From NCBI RefSeq assembly GCF_002844575.1, contig NZ_PIQO01000010.1, positions 1-64,000 on the forward strand: DNA of 64,000 nt, given 5' to 3'. Position numbers and translations under genes: made by a program. The notes under the pieces were generated by a model, which did no database searches, had not been told where the DNA came from, and saw only the letters and a list, made by a program, of their open reading frames with translations. The DNA is from Heyndrickxia camelliae. GTDB taxonomy: Bacteria > Bacillota > Bacilli > Bacillales > Bacillaceae_C. This document shows, piece by piece, positions 25,191 to 34,229 of this stretch (its first letter is position 1; the number at the start of each line of letters is the position of its first letter).

Positions 25191-25227
25191 ATGCATAATA
25201 GACTTGGATAAATAAACTTTATAATGC

Positions 25228-25267
25228 AGTCCAAAGATTCCGAGTTTGGAATTTTTGGACTTTATTT
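25228..25267 (+). terminator. Terminator of the CitMHS gene
   Basis: AGTCCAAAGATTCC pairs with GGAATTTTTGGACT (one mismatch), followed by TTATTT. Confidence 0.75.
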
Positions 25268-25288
25268 AGTGGAAAGGTATAAAATCTT

Positions 25289-26212
25289 ATGAATGTATTT
25301 TTTATGATTGGAGTAAATGTCATTTTACCTGTATTTATTTTGGTAGGTGCAGGTGTATTGTTACATCGGAAATTTAGGTTTGATATGAATACATTATCAA
25401 AATTAAATACCTTTTTACTTATGCCTACGGTTAGTTTTGTCAATATTTATCAAAACCATGTTGGAGGAAAAACACTCTTACATATTGTAGGGTTCCTAAT
25501 TTTACAAGGTTTCTGCTTAATGTTCATAAGTGCCCTGATTTCCAAAACAGCAAAATTTGATAGCAGTCTCGCTTCCACTTTTAAAAATAGTATTGTATTA
25601 AACAACTCAGGGAATTTTGGATTGCCTGTTAGTCAGCTAGTTTTTCAACATAGCCCGTTGGGAGCATCCAATCAAATTATCGTCATGATTTTTCAAAATC
25701 TGCTCACATATACATACGGGTTATTTAAATCTGTTTCGGTTGCTAACAGTGGATTCAAGGCTATAAAACAATTCCTAAAGAACCCTGTCATTTATGCGTT
25801 TTTATTGGGATTACTTCTTCATTCTTTTGATGTTAAAATCCCAAACTTTTTGTGGACTCCCATCGAAAATGTTTCAGATGCGTTTCTAGCGATAGCCTTA
25901 ATTACGTTAGGTGCACAAAGTGCCTATATTAAAATAAGCCGCTTTTCCTTACCGTTAATCCTAAGTTTATTCGGTCGATTAATTCTTTCTCCGTGCATAG
26001 CATTAGCTATCATTTTTATTTTAAAATTGGAAGGTACGACTGCACAGGCATTGTTTATCGCAAGTTCATTTCCAACTTCAAGAAACAGTGCGCTTTTTGC
26101 TTTAGAATACGGGAATCACCCAGAATATGCGGCACAGGCAGTATTAATGTCTACAATTTTTAGTATGGTTACCGTAACTACGGTTATATTTTTGTCCAGT
26201 ATTATTTTTTAA
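25289..26212 (+). CDS. AEC family transporter (auxin efflux carrier-like)
   Basis: A 307-residue membrane protein with ten hydrophobic segments in two halves. Typical AEC features are the N-terminal LNTFLLMPTVSFVNIY, VLNNSGNFGLPVSQLVF in the first half, and ALITLGAQSAYI and FIASSFPTSRNSALFA in the second. Bacterial members move malate, malonate or other organic acids. ATG 25289 follows GGAAAGG. A terminator separates it from the CitMHS gene. Its 3' end almost meets that of the convergent decarboxylase gene. Confidence 0.85.
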   Translation: MNVFFMIGVNVILPVFILVGAGVLLHRKFRFDMNTLSKLNTFLLMPTVSFVNIYQNHVGGKTLLHIVGFLILQGFCLMFISALISKTAKFDSSLASTFKNSIVLNNSGNFGLPVSQLVFQHSPLGASNQIIVMIFQNLLTYTYGLFKSVSVANSGFKAIKQFLKNPVIYAFLLGLLLHSFDVKIPNFLWTPIENVSDAFLAIALITLGAQSAYIKISRFSLPLILSLFGRLILSPCIALAIIFILKLEGTTAQALFIASSFPTSRNSALFALEYGNHPEYAAQAVLMSTIFSMVTVTTVIFLSSIIF

Positions 26213-26215
26213 AAA

Positions 26216-27799
26216 CTAGGTGCGCACAAAGGGATGACTAAAAGGTGTGCCCTTTTTGAATGCAATATGGTGTTTTGTTTCGTTCGATACAGGCCTATCC
26301 ATGGAATCTAAATAGGTAATTGACTCTATAAGGTTCATCAAGAATACTTGGGCTAACTCCATTGAAAATTCAGTCCGAACAACGACGCGCATAATTGTTA
26401 CATTTTCCATATCCGGTGGCAGAGGATAAGCAGGCACTTGCCAGCCGAATGTACGTAACGTGCGTGACAAGTCATATAGATTCCAATGGGACGAGTGTCC
26501 CTCTTTTAAGCGCCATGCTAATACTGGGAGGTGGGAGCCGTCTGTCAAGAGTTCAAAGTGCTCGATTTTTTGAATTGCATTGCTAAGGAATAATGCAACA
26601 GATTGCGTATACTTTTGAATCTCATAATACCCTTCTTTGCCTAAACGGAGAAAGTTGTAGTACTGCAAGAGTACTTGTGCACTTGGACGGGTGAAACTTA
26701 GAGCAAACGTGGACATATTACCTCCTAAATAAGATACGTGAAAGATAAGGTCCTCGGGAAGATCCTCAGCTTCTCGCCAAATAATCCAGCCTATGCCTGG
26801 GTATACAAGCCCATATTTGTGCCCGGAAACATTGATCGATTTTACTCTCTCTATCTGGAAATCCCAGATTATTTCTGGCTGAAGAAAAGGGGCGATAAAT
26901 CCACCTGAAGCGGCGTCTACATGTATGGGAATATTAAGTCCTGTTCTGGATTGAAGCTCGTCTAGGCACTTTGCAATCTGTTCCACTGGTTCATAAAGGC
27001 CGGTATAAGTTACCCCAAGTGTTGTTACGACACCAATCGTGTTTTCATCTACGGAAGAGAGTACACCTTTAGGATCCAAATAAGGACAATCTGGTGAAAT
27101 GTTGACATATCGTGGCTCAATATCCCAATAATTTGCAAACTTTTTCCATACCACCTGAACAGCTGAACTAAAAACAATATTTGGCCGGTCGATTGGTTTC
27201 CCTTGTTTCTTGCGCTCGTTTTGCCAGCGCCTTTTTAATGCAAGACCCCCAAGCATACAGCTTTCTGATGATCCAGTTGTAGACACCCCCATGGTAGTAT
27301 GTGGATGAGGCGCATGCCAAAGATCCGCTAATATTCGGATACATCTTTCCTCTATTTCCGCGGTTTTTGGGTATTCGTCCTTATCAATTAAATTCTTGTC
27401 AAATGCTTCGGTATATAATTGATTTGCTGTAGGCTCCATCCAAGTTGTAACGAATGTTGCAAGATTTAGTTGGGGACTGCCATCAAGAGCAATATCATTG
27501 TGGATAGCTTCGTATGCTTTTTTAGGTAACATGCCTTGTTCAGGCAAACGGTCATGTGGCAAGATTTCTCCTCCTTTACGGATGAACGGAGAATGGATAG
27601 AATATCCGTGAATTGGAGAAGGGTTACCCGGATGGACACGCCTTTTTGAATGATGGGAATAGTCATGAGAATTAAATAACGGTAATCCTGCCCCTAAAGA
27701 ATCGTTAAAAGAGTACCCCATATGCGAGTAGTAAGTGTTGTTTTGAAATGGACGGTAAGGATCAATAGGTGCAACATACGGTTTTGAATTGTGATTCAT
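26216..27799 (-). CDS. Glutamate decarboxylase-like PLP enzyme with an extended N-terminus
   Basis: A 527-residue protein. From about residue 80 it matches bacterial glutamate decarboxylases: AYEAIHNDIALDGSPQLNLA, TWMEPTANQLYTEAFDKN, STTGSSESCMLGGLALKRRW, HVDAASGGFIAPF and the PLP Lys328 in INVSGHKYG. The reaction is glutamate to GABA plus CO2, which consumes a proton and helps acid resistance. The usual length is about 465. The roughly 50-60 extra residues at the front are rich in His, Tyr, Pro and Ser and belong to no domain I know. They are probably real because AAGGAGGAGC lies just before ATG 27799. No GABA antiporter is adjacent; the AEC carrier is convergent. Confidence 0.85.
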   Translation of the reverse strand: MNHNSKPYVAPIDPYRPFQNNTYYSHMGYSFNDSLGAGLPLFNSHDYSHHSKRRVHPGNPSPIHGYSIHSPFIRKGGEILPHDRLPEQGMLPKKAYEAIHNDIALDGSPQLNLATFVTTWMEPTANQLYTEAFDKNLIDKDEYPKTAEIEERCIRILADLWHAPHPHTTMGVSTTGSSESCMLGGLALKRRWQNERKKQGKPIDRPNIVFSSAVQVVWKKFANYWDIEPRYVNISPDCPYLDPKGVLSSVDENTIGVVTTLGVTYTGLYEPVEQIAKCLDELQSRTGLNIPIHVDAASGGFIAPFLQPEIIWDFQIERVKSINVSGHKYGLVYPGIGWIIWREAEDLPEDLIFHVSYLGGNMSTFALSFTRPSAQVLLQYYNFLRLGKEGYYEIQKYTQSVALFLSNAIQKIEHFELLTDGSHLPVLAWRLKEGHSSHWNLYDLSRTLRTFGWQVPAYPLPPDMENVTIMRVVVRTEFSMELAQVFLMNLIESITYLDSMDRPVSNETKHHIAFKKGTPFSHPFVRT

Positions 27800-28209
27800 T
27801 CAGCTCCTCCTTAATATTACATTGTTAAATAGTATGAGGATTATCTATGGTCTAGAAGTTAAGGAAAATGATATGCTCTCAAGAATCACAGAAATCCGAA
27901 AGACAAAGTGTAGTTTTTGAATGGATCCTCTAGATTGTTTATTCATTTTAAATATTGACAACCCAGTTTATAAGGGTAAAGAACAATCGTTTTCAAATTG
28001 CATATGATGGAAGGGAATTGACACGAGAAAAATGATGCTATCAGAAATTTTAAACGGTTATACCTTAAAAAGTACTATTATGGCTCGACTTCCATACAAA
28101 TGACAATATACTCAAAATTTTTTGCATAAATAAAATCCCTGAATGAAACTTAATGGTTTATGATATAAGTATGAAGATTTTATTGTAGAAAGCGGGGTGA
28201 AAACCGAAA
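27800..28209. other. Intergenic stretch between divergent genes
   Basis: About 410 bases without a gene. TTGACA at 27955-27960 is followed 16 bases later by TAAAGA, a weak promoter candidate for the plus-strand gene. Nothing else is visible. Confidence 0.4.
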
Positions 28210-28803
28210 ATGATGAAAAAACTATTACTGGCTATATTTGGGTTAGTGTTAATTGTTGCACTTTATTTTACGGTAATGCGTCCCACTACTGAAGCAAAAG
28301 AAAAAACGAATATTACTGCAGAAAACAATACGACAATCAAAGTAAGTCCTACCAATTTTGAGAAAAAGCTTTGTGCGCAGCTTTCCAAGCAATCGGATGT
28401 TCCTGCTAAAATCGAATTTATCGATGTGAAGTCAAAATTAGTATTTTGCAAGAATGATATAGGAGTTATGCCGGTACTTACTAATAAAGATTTCACGAAG
28501 GTAAAGAAAGCTTTTCATGCTTTGGATTTTCAGGAGTTTAAAGAGGAATTAGCGGAAAGAGGGTATATCACCTGGCAGGCAGATAGTGTACCAAAAGAAA
28601 AATTTTCGATGTTAAGCGGATTTGCTACTGATAAAGTTAAGAGCATCCGAATAAATAGTGAAAAAAATATCCAGCCAAATCGTATTCTTATCCGTAAAAA
28701 TCTGTGGTTTTGGTATGCTACTTTCCCTAAAGCGAAAGTAAATATGCCGATAAAAGTAACCTCTTATGATGCAAAGGGAAAAATTCTAACCTTAGAAGAT
28801 TAG
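28210..28803 (+). CDS. Membrane-anchored or secreted protein, unknown function
   Basis: A 197-residue protein. Residues 4-22 form one hydrophobic helix (KKLLLAIFGLVLIVALYFTV) that could be an uncleaved anchor. A Thr/Asn/Lys-rich linker (about 28-48) and an extracytoplasmic domain follow, with two Cys (about residues 54 and 78), YITWQADSVPKEKF and LWFWYATFPKAKV. No catalytic motif is apparent. GGGGTGAAAACCG precedes the ATG. I do not recognise the family. Confidence 0.6.
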   Translation: MMKKLLLAIFGLVLIVALYFTVMRPTTEAKEKTNITAENNTTIKVSPTNFEKKLCAQLSKQSDVPAKIEFIDVKSKLVFCKNDIGVMPVLTNKDFTKVKKAFHALDFQEFKEELAERGYITWQADSVPKEKFSMLSGFATDKVKSIRINSEKNIQPNRILIRKNLWFWYATFPKAKVNMPIKVTSYDAKGKILTLED

Positions 28804-28904
28804 TAAATCAATAAGGTATAAGATGTATAAAATATTTCGGATCCTTCCATTTATAATTGGCTCATGATTTTTATAAGTCAAATTTAATATTCGCATATAT
28901 TGTA

Positions 28905-28936
28905 TCCCCCATGGGTTAATATCCATGGGGTCTTTC
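28905..28936 (+). terminator. Probable terminator after the anchored protein gene
   Basis: CCCCATGG (28907-28914) pairs with CCATGGGG (28923-28930), followed by TCTTTC; modest T-tract. Confidence 0.5.
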
Positions 28937-29063
28937 ATATTCTTATGATTTGAAGCAATGATAAAAAGTAATTTTTGCAATTTGGTACATTACAGTAGTA
29001 AAATTTGAGAATCAATACTTGAAATTTTCAGGATATATGTATTTTTGACTTGGGGTGAATATA

Positions 29064-30098
29064 ATGATTAATTTTCAAAGTGATTATTTAGAAGGATGTC
29101 ATCCAAAAATATTAGATAAATTAATAGATACAAATTTTCAACAGACTTCTGGATATGGTAACGATGAGTATTCTAAAAGTGCCATCCAAAAAATAAAGAA
29201 AGCCTGTAAACGAGAGGATATTGATGTTCATTTTCTTGTGGGGGGAACCCAGACCAATTCTATTGTTATTGCAGCCATTCTGCGGCCGCATCAAGGGGTG
29301 GTAAGTGCAATTTCCGGGCATATAGCCACACATGAAGCAGGTGCCATAGAGGCTACTGGTCATCAGGTATTGACCCTTCCAAGTGAAGACGGGAAAATTC
29401 AGGCGAAACAAGTAAAAGAATTATACGATGAACACTGGAATAATCCAATGCATGAATCCGTTGTGCAACCAGGGATGGTGTATATCTCTAATCCTACTGA
29501 AAATGGCACTCTTTATTCGAAAGCAGAATTGGAATCTTTAAGCGAGGTTTGCAGAAGACTAGGGCTTCCATTATTTTTAGATGGAGCTAGATTAGGCTAT
29601 GCTCTGACAAGCCCAAATAATGATTTGACACTGGAGGATATTGCGAGTTTATGTGATGTCTTCTATATTGGCGGCACAAAGTGTGGAGCGCTGTTTGGAG
29701 AAGCTGTTGTCATATGTTCAGACTCATTAAAAAGAGATTTTAGGTACATCATGAAACAACGCGGCGGTATTCTTGCCAAAGGTAGACTATTAGGTGTCCA
29801 GTTTGATGTTCTTTTTGAAGAAAATCTTTATTATGAAATTTGTGGAAGCGCAGTGGACTATGCTTTAAAAATAAAGCAAGCATTTGAAGAAAAAGGGATC
29901 AAATTATTCGGAGAATCGTTTACGAATCAACAATTTCCGATTTTAACGAATAGGCAACTGGACTATTTAGGAAAGAAATATGGTTTCGAGATTTGGAGTA
30001 AGATAAGTGAAAATGAAACGATAGTTCGATTTTGTACAAGCTGGGCTACAAAGAAAGAAAATGTAGATGCGCTAATAGATGATATAGAGTTAATGTGA
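29064..30098 (+). CDS. Low-specificity L-threonine aldolase family enzyme (beta-eliminating lyase fold)
   Basis: A 344-residue PLP enzyme of fold type I. It has SGYGNDEYSKSA near the start, HFLVGGTQTN for cofactor binding, SGHIATHEAGAIEATGHQ, LFLDGARLGYAL with the PLP-binding Asp and Arg, and the PLP Lys206 in YIGGTKCGALFGEA. It splits L-threonine or allo-threonine into glycine and acetaldehyde, or acts on related beta-hydroxy amino acids. ATG 29064 fits GGGGTG upstream better than GTG 29055. The PucR gene begins 32 bases downstream on the same strand, so the two may share a transcript. Confidence 0.85.
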   Translation: MINFQSDYLEGCHPKILDKLIDTNFQQTSGYGNDEYSKSAIQKIKKACKREDIDVHFLVGGTQTNSIVIAAILRPHQGVVSAISGHIATHEAGAIEATGHQVLTLPSEDGKIQAKQVKELYDEHWNNPMHESVVQPGMVYISNPTENGTLYSKAELESLSEVCRRLGLPLFLDGARLGYALTSPNNDLTLEDIASLCDVFYIGGTKCGALFGEAVVICSDSLKRDFRYIMKQRGGILAKGRLLGVQFDVLFEENLYYEICGSAVDYALKIKQAFEEKGIKLFGESFTNQQFPILTNRQLDYLGKKYGFEIWSKISENETIVRFCTSWATKKENVDALIDDIELM

Positions 30099-30130
30099 TT
30101 AAGAATCGATACGTGTAAAATAGTGCAGAA

Positions 30131-31738
30131 GTGGTGGTGAATAATTTTGGGGTAACGGTAAAAGATTTGCTGCAATTGCCATCCTTAAGAGGTGCAGAAG
30201 TGCTAACTGGTAAAGATAATCTTAATCGTACCGTTTCATCTTTATCTGTGTTAGAGGTTTCGAATGTCGATTTTTTCTCTGAGATTATCCAAACTGTTCA
30301 AGAAGAGTGGTATGCAGAGGAGCTAGTCATTAGCTCTTTTTATTCCATAAGAGATAGTGTAGAAAAACAATGTGAAACGATTCAACACCTGCATGATCTA
30401 GGAGAATTAGGTCTCATTTTATATTATGTGGGAATTGTCTTGCCGGACATACCGGAGGAGGTGCTGCAATTAGCAGACTCCCAAGGGTTTATAATCATTT
30501 GTATGCCTAAAAATGATATATCTCTTCGCTATAATGAAGTAATTTATGAAGTGATGGAGGCGATTGTGAGTAATCAGACAGTGAATGATAACTTTGTGAA
30601 AGAGACTCTAGAAAAGGTGTCTTTATTGCCAGAACATCTTCAGAGTGTTGAAATTACACTTAAAATGTTATCTGATCGCCTCAAGGCTAATATTCTTTTA
30701 ACTAATACTCATTACGAGATTGTAAACCAAGTAATGTGGCCGCGAAATTCAACTTTAGATGTTGCCAAAGTGATTGAGGATTATTTGCAAACCAACCAAA
30801 ATAGTAAAAAGGAATATCACAGCTTAGATAGAATTACTCCAGCGTGTTTCATTGAATTTAAGAGTATTCATCAAAAAAATGGAGAGATGCTTTACTTGTT
30901 TCTTATTAAGGAGAATACAAAATTGCCTGCCAAGACTATTGAAAAAATTAGTGAAGTTGTGCAAGTGGCGATTAATCTATGGGGAGACAAACATGCAGAA
31001 ATAAGTGAATATGCTTTAGTAAAAGCGATTATAAATGATGAAAGCGAAAAAATGCGCAGACTAGGTCATTTGCTTCATATCAATGTCTCGGCTATTCAAA
31101 TGATGTGGATGGTTTATATTAATGATCTTACAGAAGAAAAAGCTATAAGAGAAGAATTGGAGGAGCAGCTTTCGAAGTATTATAGCACTAGAGTGATTCA
31201 AATCATTGATGATTGCATCATTGTTCTTTTAGGGAATTGTTTATATAAATATCATGAGTTTGAGATAGCTGCCGAGTTTATTGAATCGACGAATTATATT
31301 TCTCAAATATCTGAAGTTGTATATTCTCCAAAGATGAGAAACACTCAGGATGTACGTCGCATGTATCAATTGGTAAATAGTGTGGGAGAGAAAGTGCATC
31401 TTATCTATCCTATGCGTAAGTTATTTACAGCAGCTGAAATTAGGTCGATGAAGCGAGCCATTGATTTGAGTAAACAGGGAGAAGAAATGATTGAAGAATG
31501 CTTTTCCGTCATTGCTCCGATTTTAAATGATAAAGAGTCATTAAGAACTTTGATGACTTTTCTTTTGGATGCAAATGGAGATTTTGACAAGTGTGGGAAA
31601 TTCCTATATATTCACAAAAATACCGTGAAGTATCGAATTAATAAAATTAGTGAACTAATTGGATATGATGTAACAGTATTTTCAGAATTCTATGATGTAT
31701 ATATAGCCTGCATGATTTATCGATTAATTACCGGTTAG
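30131..31738 (+). CDS. PucR family transcriptional regulator
   Basis: A 535-residue protein. The N-terminal PucR sensory domain (about 8-130) is followed by a GGDEF-like middle region (about 300-430) and a C-terminal PucR helix-turn-helix (about 475-530, DANGDFDKCGKFLYIHKNTV then KYRINKISELIG). PucR proteins mostly activate purine, amide or amino-acid degradation genes in response to pathway compounds. The start lies in a run of three GTG codons (30131, 30134, 30137); no ATG is near. The gene ends in a strong terminator, and the genes it most likely controls begin directly after it. Confidence 0.85.
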   Translation: MVVNNFGVTVKDLLQLPSLRGAEVLTGKDNLNRTVSSLSVLEVSNVDFFSEIIQTVQEEWYAEELVISSFYSIRDSVEKQCETIQHLHDLGELGLILYYVGIVLPDIPEEVLQLADSQGFIIICMPKNDISLRYNEVIYEVMEAIVSNQTVNDNFVKETLEKVSLLPEHLQSVEITLKMLSDRLKANILLTNTHYEIVNQVMWPRNSTLDVAKVIEDYLQTNQNSKKEYHSLDRITPACFIEFKSIHQKNGEMLYLFLIKENTKLPAKTIEKISEVVQVAINLWGDKHAEISEYALVKAIINDESEKMRRLGHLLHINVSAIQMMWMVYINDLTEEKAIREELEEQLSKYYSTRVIQIIDDCIIVLLGNCLYKYHEFEIAAEFIESTNYISQISEVVYSPKMRNTQDVRRMYQLVNSVGEKVHLIYPMRKLFTAAEIRSMKRAIDLSKQGEEMIEECFSVIAPILNDKESLRTLMTFLLDANGDFDKCGKFLYIHKNTVKYRINKISELIGYDVTVFSEFYDVYIACMIYRLITG

Positions 31739-31742
31739 AATC

Positions 31743-31789
31743 ATCCGCAGTTTTGTTGGAAATGACAAAATTGCGGATTTTTTTTTTAT
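31743..31789 (+). terminator. Terminator after the PucR gene
   Basis: ATCCGCAGTTTTGT pairs with ACAAAATTGCGGAT (one mismatch) around TGGAAATG, followed by about 12 T. Confidence 0.9.
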
Positions 31790-31821
31790 TTTTGAAAAAG
31801 ACTTGTGTCCCTGCATTCTTT

Positions 31822-31827
31822 TATAAT
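31822..31827 (+). promoter_or_regulatory. -10 element of the NCS1 permease operon
   Basis: TATAAT lies 33 bases before the ATG at 31861. No good -35 box is seen (best is ACTTGT or TTGTGT with a short spacer), which suits an activator-dependent promoter under PucR. Confidence 0.45.
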
Positions 31828-31860
31828 AAGAAAAATCAAGAAACAAAGGAGGGGCAAAAA

Positions 31861-33129
31861 ATGAGAAATGAAGGCAAGTATCAATCGTGGTATAGTCTAG
31901 GAATAATCTGGGCAGGAGCAATGATTTGCATCCCAAGTCTTTTAGTAGGAAATACCCTTATTTCTGGCATGAGTTTATTTAAGGCTTTATTCGTAGCTTT
32001 TATTGGATATTCGATTGTCGTTTTCATTATGATTTTACAAGGAATTCAAAGCAGTGATTTAGGAAGGCCTACCGTTCAGGTTGCTGGACAGGTCTTTGGT
32101 AAAAAAGGCTCGCGGACGATCTTATCGATTATTTTGGCCATTGCCTGCTTAGGTTGGTTTGGAATTCAAGCAAATGTTTGTGGAGAGGCGGTAGCTAACT
32201 TGTTGGCAACGTACCACATTATAATACCCATTCCTTTAGCTTCTTTCTGCAGCGGATTGGTAATGGTTATCTCCGCTATTTACGGAATGAAAGTGCTGCG
32301 CGCATTAAGTTATATTGCTGTACCTTTATTAGTCATCATTTGTGTGGTTGGTTTAGTCCAAACCTTGACAGGGGACCATTTACAGGTAATTCAACACTTT
32401 AAGCCTAAAGGACATATGAGCTTTATGGATGGATTGGCAGTGACGATTGGTTCGTTTGCATTGGGGGCAGTAATAGCTGGTGATTATTCTCAATTTTCCA
32501 AAAAGCGCTCAGATGTTTGGAAAGCAGCCATCTTTGGAATTATTCCAGCTGGTGTACTCATGATTGGAGTAGGAGCTATTTTAACGATTGCCTATCAAAC
32601 AAGTAATATTACAGCTGTCTTTTTAAATATTGCCACTCCCTTCATTGGTGGTATTGCTTTAATCTTAGCTACATGGAAAACCAATTTGGTGAATGCAATC
32701 TCAGGCGGTATTGCCTTAATTAATGTATTTAACATTTCCAAGGCTAAAGAAAAAATGGCGGTTGGAATTGCTGGGATGATTGGAACAATCCTTGCAGTGG
32801 TAGGTATTTTAAATTACTTTACACCTATTATGTCGATATTATCAGCGATGATTCCACCAGTTGCGGGTGTCATGGTTGCCTCGTATTGGGTGATGAATAA
32901 AGGGGATAAAAATAGCTGGAAAGAGGTTGAAGGCGTAAATCGCTTAGGTGTTTTTTCATGGCTGGTAGGAGCAATCATTGCAAGTATTCCGGTAGTTCTA
33001 TCCCTTTTCCCTAGTTTGCCTCAAGTACCTAATCAGCCCTTAATTGGGATTGTCATTTCATTTGTTATTTATTATTTCGGATATCGTATATCTGTACAAA
33101 AAACGATTATGTTGGAGGAAAATAGATGA
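31861..33129 (+). CDS. NCS1 family nucleobase/cytosine permease (CodB-like)
   Basis: A 422-residue membrane protein with about 12 hydrophobic segments. It has typical NCS1 features such as SLGIIWAGAMICIPSLLVGN at the start, LGWFGIQANVCGEAVANLL, FALGAVIAGDYSQFSK and WKTNLVNAISGGIAL. The family imports cytosine, purines, allantoin or hydantoins with a cation. ATG 31861 follows AAGGAGGGG; the frame upstream of it runs back into the PucR terminator and is not coding. It overlaps the next gene by four bases (ATGA). Confidence 0.9.
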   Translation: MRNEGKYQSWYSLGIIWAGAMICIPSLLVGNTLISGMSLFKALFVAFIGYSIVVFIMILQGIQSSDLGRPTVQVAGQVFGKKGSRTILSIILAIACLGWFGIQANVCGEAVANLLATYHIIIPIPLASFCSGLVMVISAIYGMKVLRALSYIAVPLLVIICVVGLVQTLTGDHLQVIQHFKPKGHMSFMDGLAVTIGSFALGAVIAGDYSQFSKKRSDVWKAAIFGIIPAGVLMIGVGAILTIAYQTSNITAVFLNIATPFIGGIALILATWKTNLVNAISGGIALINVFNISKAKEKMAVGIAGMIGTILAVVGILNYFTPIMSILSAMIPPVAGVMVASYWVMNKGDKNSWKEVEGVNRLGVFSWLVGAIIASIPVVLSLFPSLPQVPNQPLIGIVISFVIYYFGYRISVQKTIMLEENR

Positions 33130-34229
33130 GATATTTAGATAAAGATGCTATAGAAAATATTGCAATTGGAGCCGCCTTTTTAGGAACAGGCGGAGGAGGA
33201 GATCCTTATATTGGGAAGCTGATGGCTTTATCTGCTATTGAAAAAAATGGACCAGTAAAGTTGTATTCAGTCGATGAAATTGAAGACGAAGATTTTTTCA
33301 TTCCAGCAGCAATGATGGGGGCGCCTTCTGTTTTAATAGAAAAATTTCCAAAAGGGGACGAATTTGTTAAAGTCTTTCAAAAGCTAGCTAAGTATCTAGG
33401 GAAAGAAAAGATTGCAGGGACATATCCAATGGAAGCGGGAGGAGTAAATTCGATGATTCCCATTGTGGTAGCAGCACAGCTGGGGTTACCTCTCATTGAC
33501 TGTGATGGAATGGGAAGGGCATTCCCGGAACTGCAAATGGTGACCTTTCATTTAGATGGGATATCAGCTACACCGATGGCAATCACAGATGAAAAAGGGA
33601 ATATCGGGATATTTGAAACGATTGATAATAAATGGACTGAACGGTTAGCCAGAACTGCAACAGTTGAAATGGGAGCAAGTGCTTTGGTTAGTTTGTATCC
33701 TACAACAGGTGGCCAGCTCAAGCAGAGTGGAGTTCATCATATCATTACCCTATCTGAAAAAATTGGTGAAATAATTTCTGCAAAAAATAGAGATGCCAAA
33801 GAAAAGCTACAGGAATTGCTAAAATTGGTCTCCGGATATGAATTATTCCAAGGGAAAATTGTAGATGTAATTCGAGAAACAAAAGGTGGATTTAATCTCG
33901 GAAAAATAAATCTGGAAGGGATGGAAGGCTATAAAAACGAAAAAATGAAAGTCCATTTTCAAAATGAAAATCTGATTGCAGAAAAAAATGATCAAGTGGT
34001 TGCGATGACTCCAGATTTACTTTGTCTAGTAGATTATGAAACTTTATTACCGGTTACTACGGAGAGTTTAAAATATGGAAAACGCGTTCGGGTGATTGGG
34101 CTGCCTGCTCATGAAAAATGGAGAACAGAAAAAGGAATCGAAACAGCTGGTCCAAGATATTTTGGATATGACTATGACTATGTTCCAATGGAGGAATTGG
34201 TGAAAAAGGTGGTAGCAGAACATGTATAA
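33126..34229 (+). CDS. DUF917 domain protein
   Basis: A 367-residue soluble protein of the DUF917 family. It starts with AIGAAFLGTGGGGDPYIGKL, followed by AAMMGAPSVLIEKFP, PMEAGGVNSMIPIVVAAQLG and DCDGMGRAFPELQM. Members are usually coded beside hydantoinase/oxoprolinase proteins and ring-compound permeases; the reaction is not established. The start overlaps the permease gene by four bases and GGAGG precedes it. The end overlaps the next gene by eight bases, so all three are translationally coupled. Confidence 0.9.
   Translation: MRYLDKDAIENIAIGAAFLGTGGGGDPYIGKLMALSAIEKNGPVKLYSVDEIEDEDFFIPAAMMGAPSVLIEKFPKGDEFVKVFQKLAKYLGKEKIAGTYPMEAGGVNSMIPIVVAAQLGLPLIDCDGMGRAFPELQMVTFHLDGISATPMAITDEKGNIGIFETIDNKWTERLARTATVEMGASALVSLYPTTGGQLKQSGVHHIITLSEKIGEIISAKNRDAKEKLQELLKLVSGYELFQGKIVDVIRETKGGFNLGKINLEGMEGYKNEKMKVHFQNENLIAEKNDQVVAMTPDLLCLVDYETLLPVTTESLKYGKRVRVIGLPAHEKWRTEKGIETAGPRYFGYDYDYVPMEELVKKVVAEHV

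Noticed and set aside
31753-31860. N-terminal extension of the NCS1 permease
   Set aside because: These codons lie within the PucR terminator and promoter; AAGGAGGGG marks ATG 31861 as the start.
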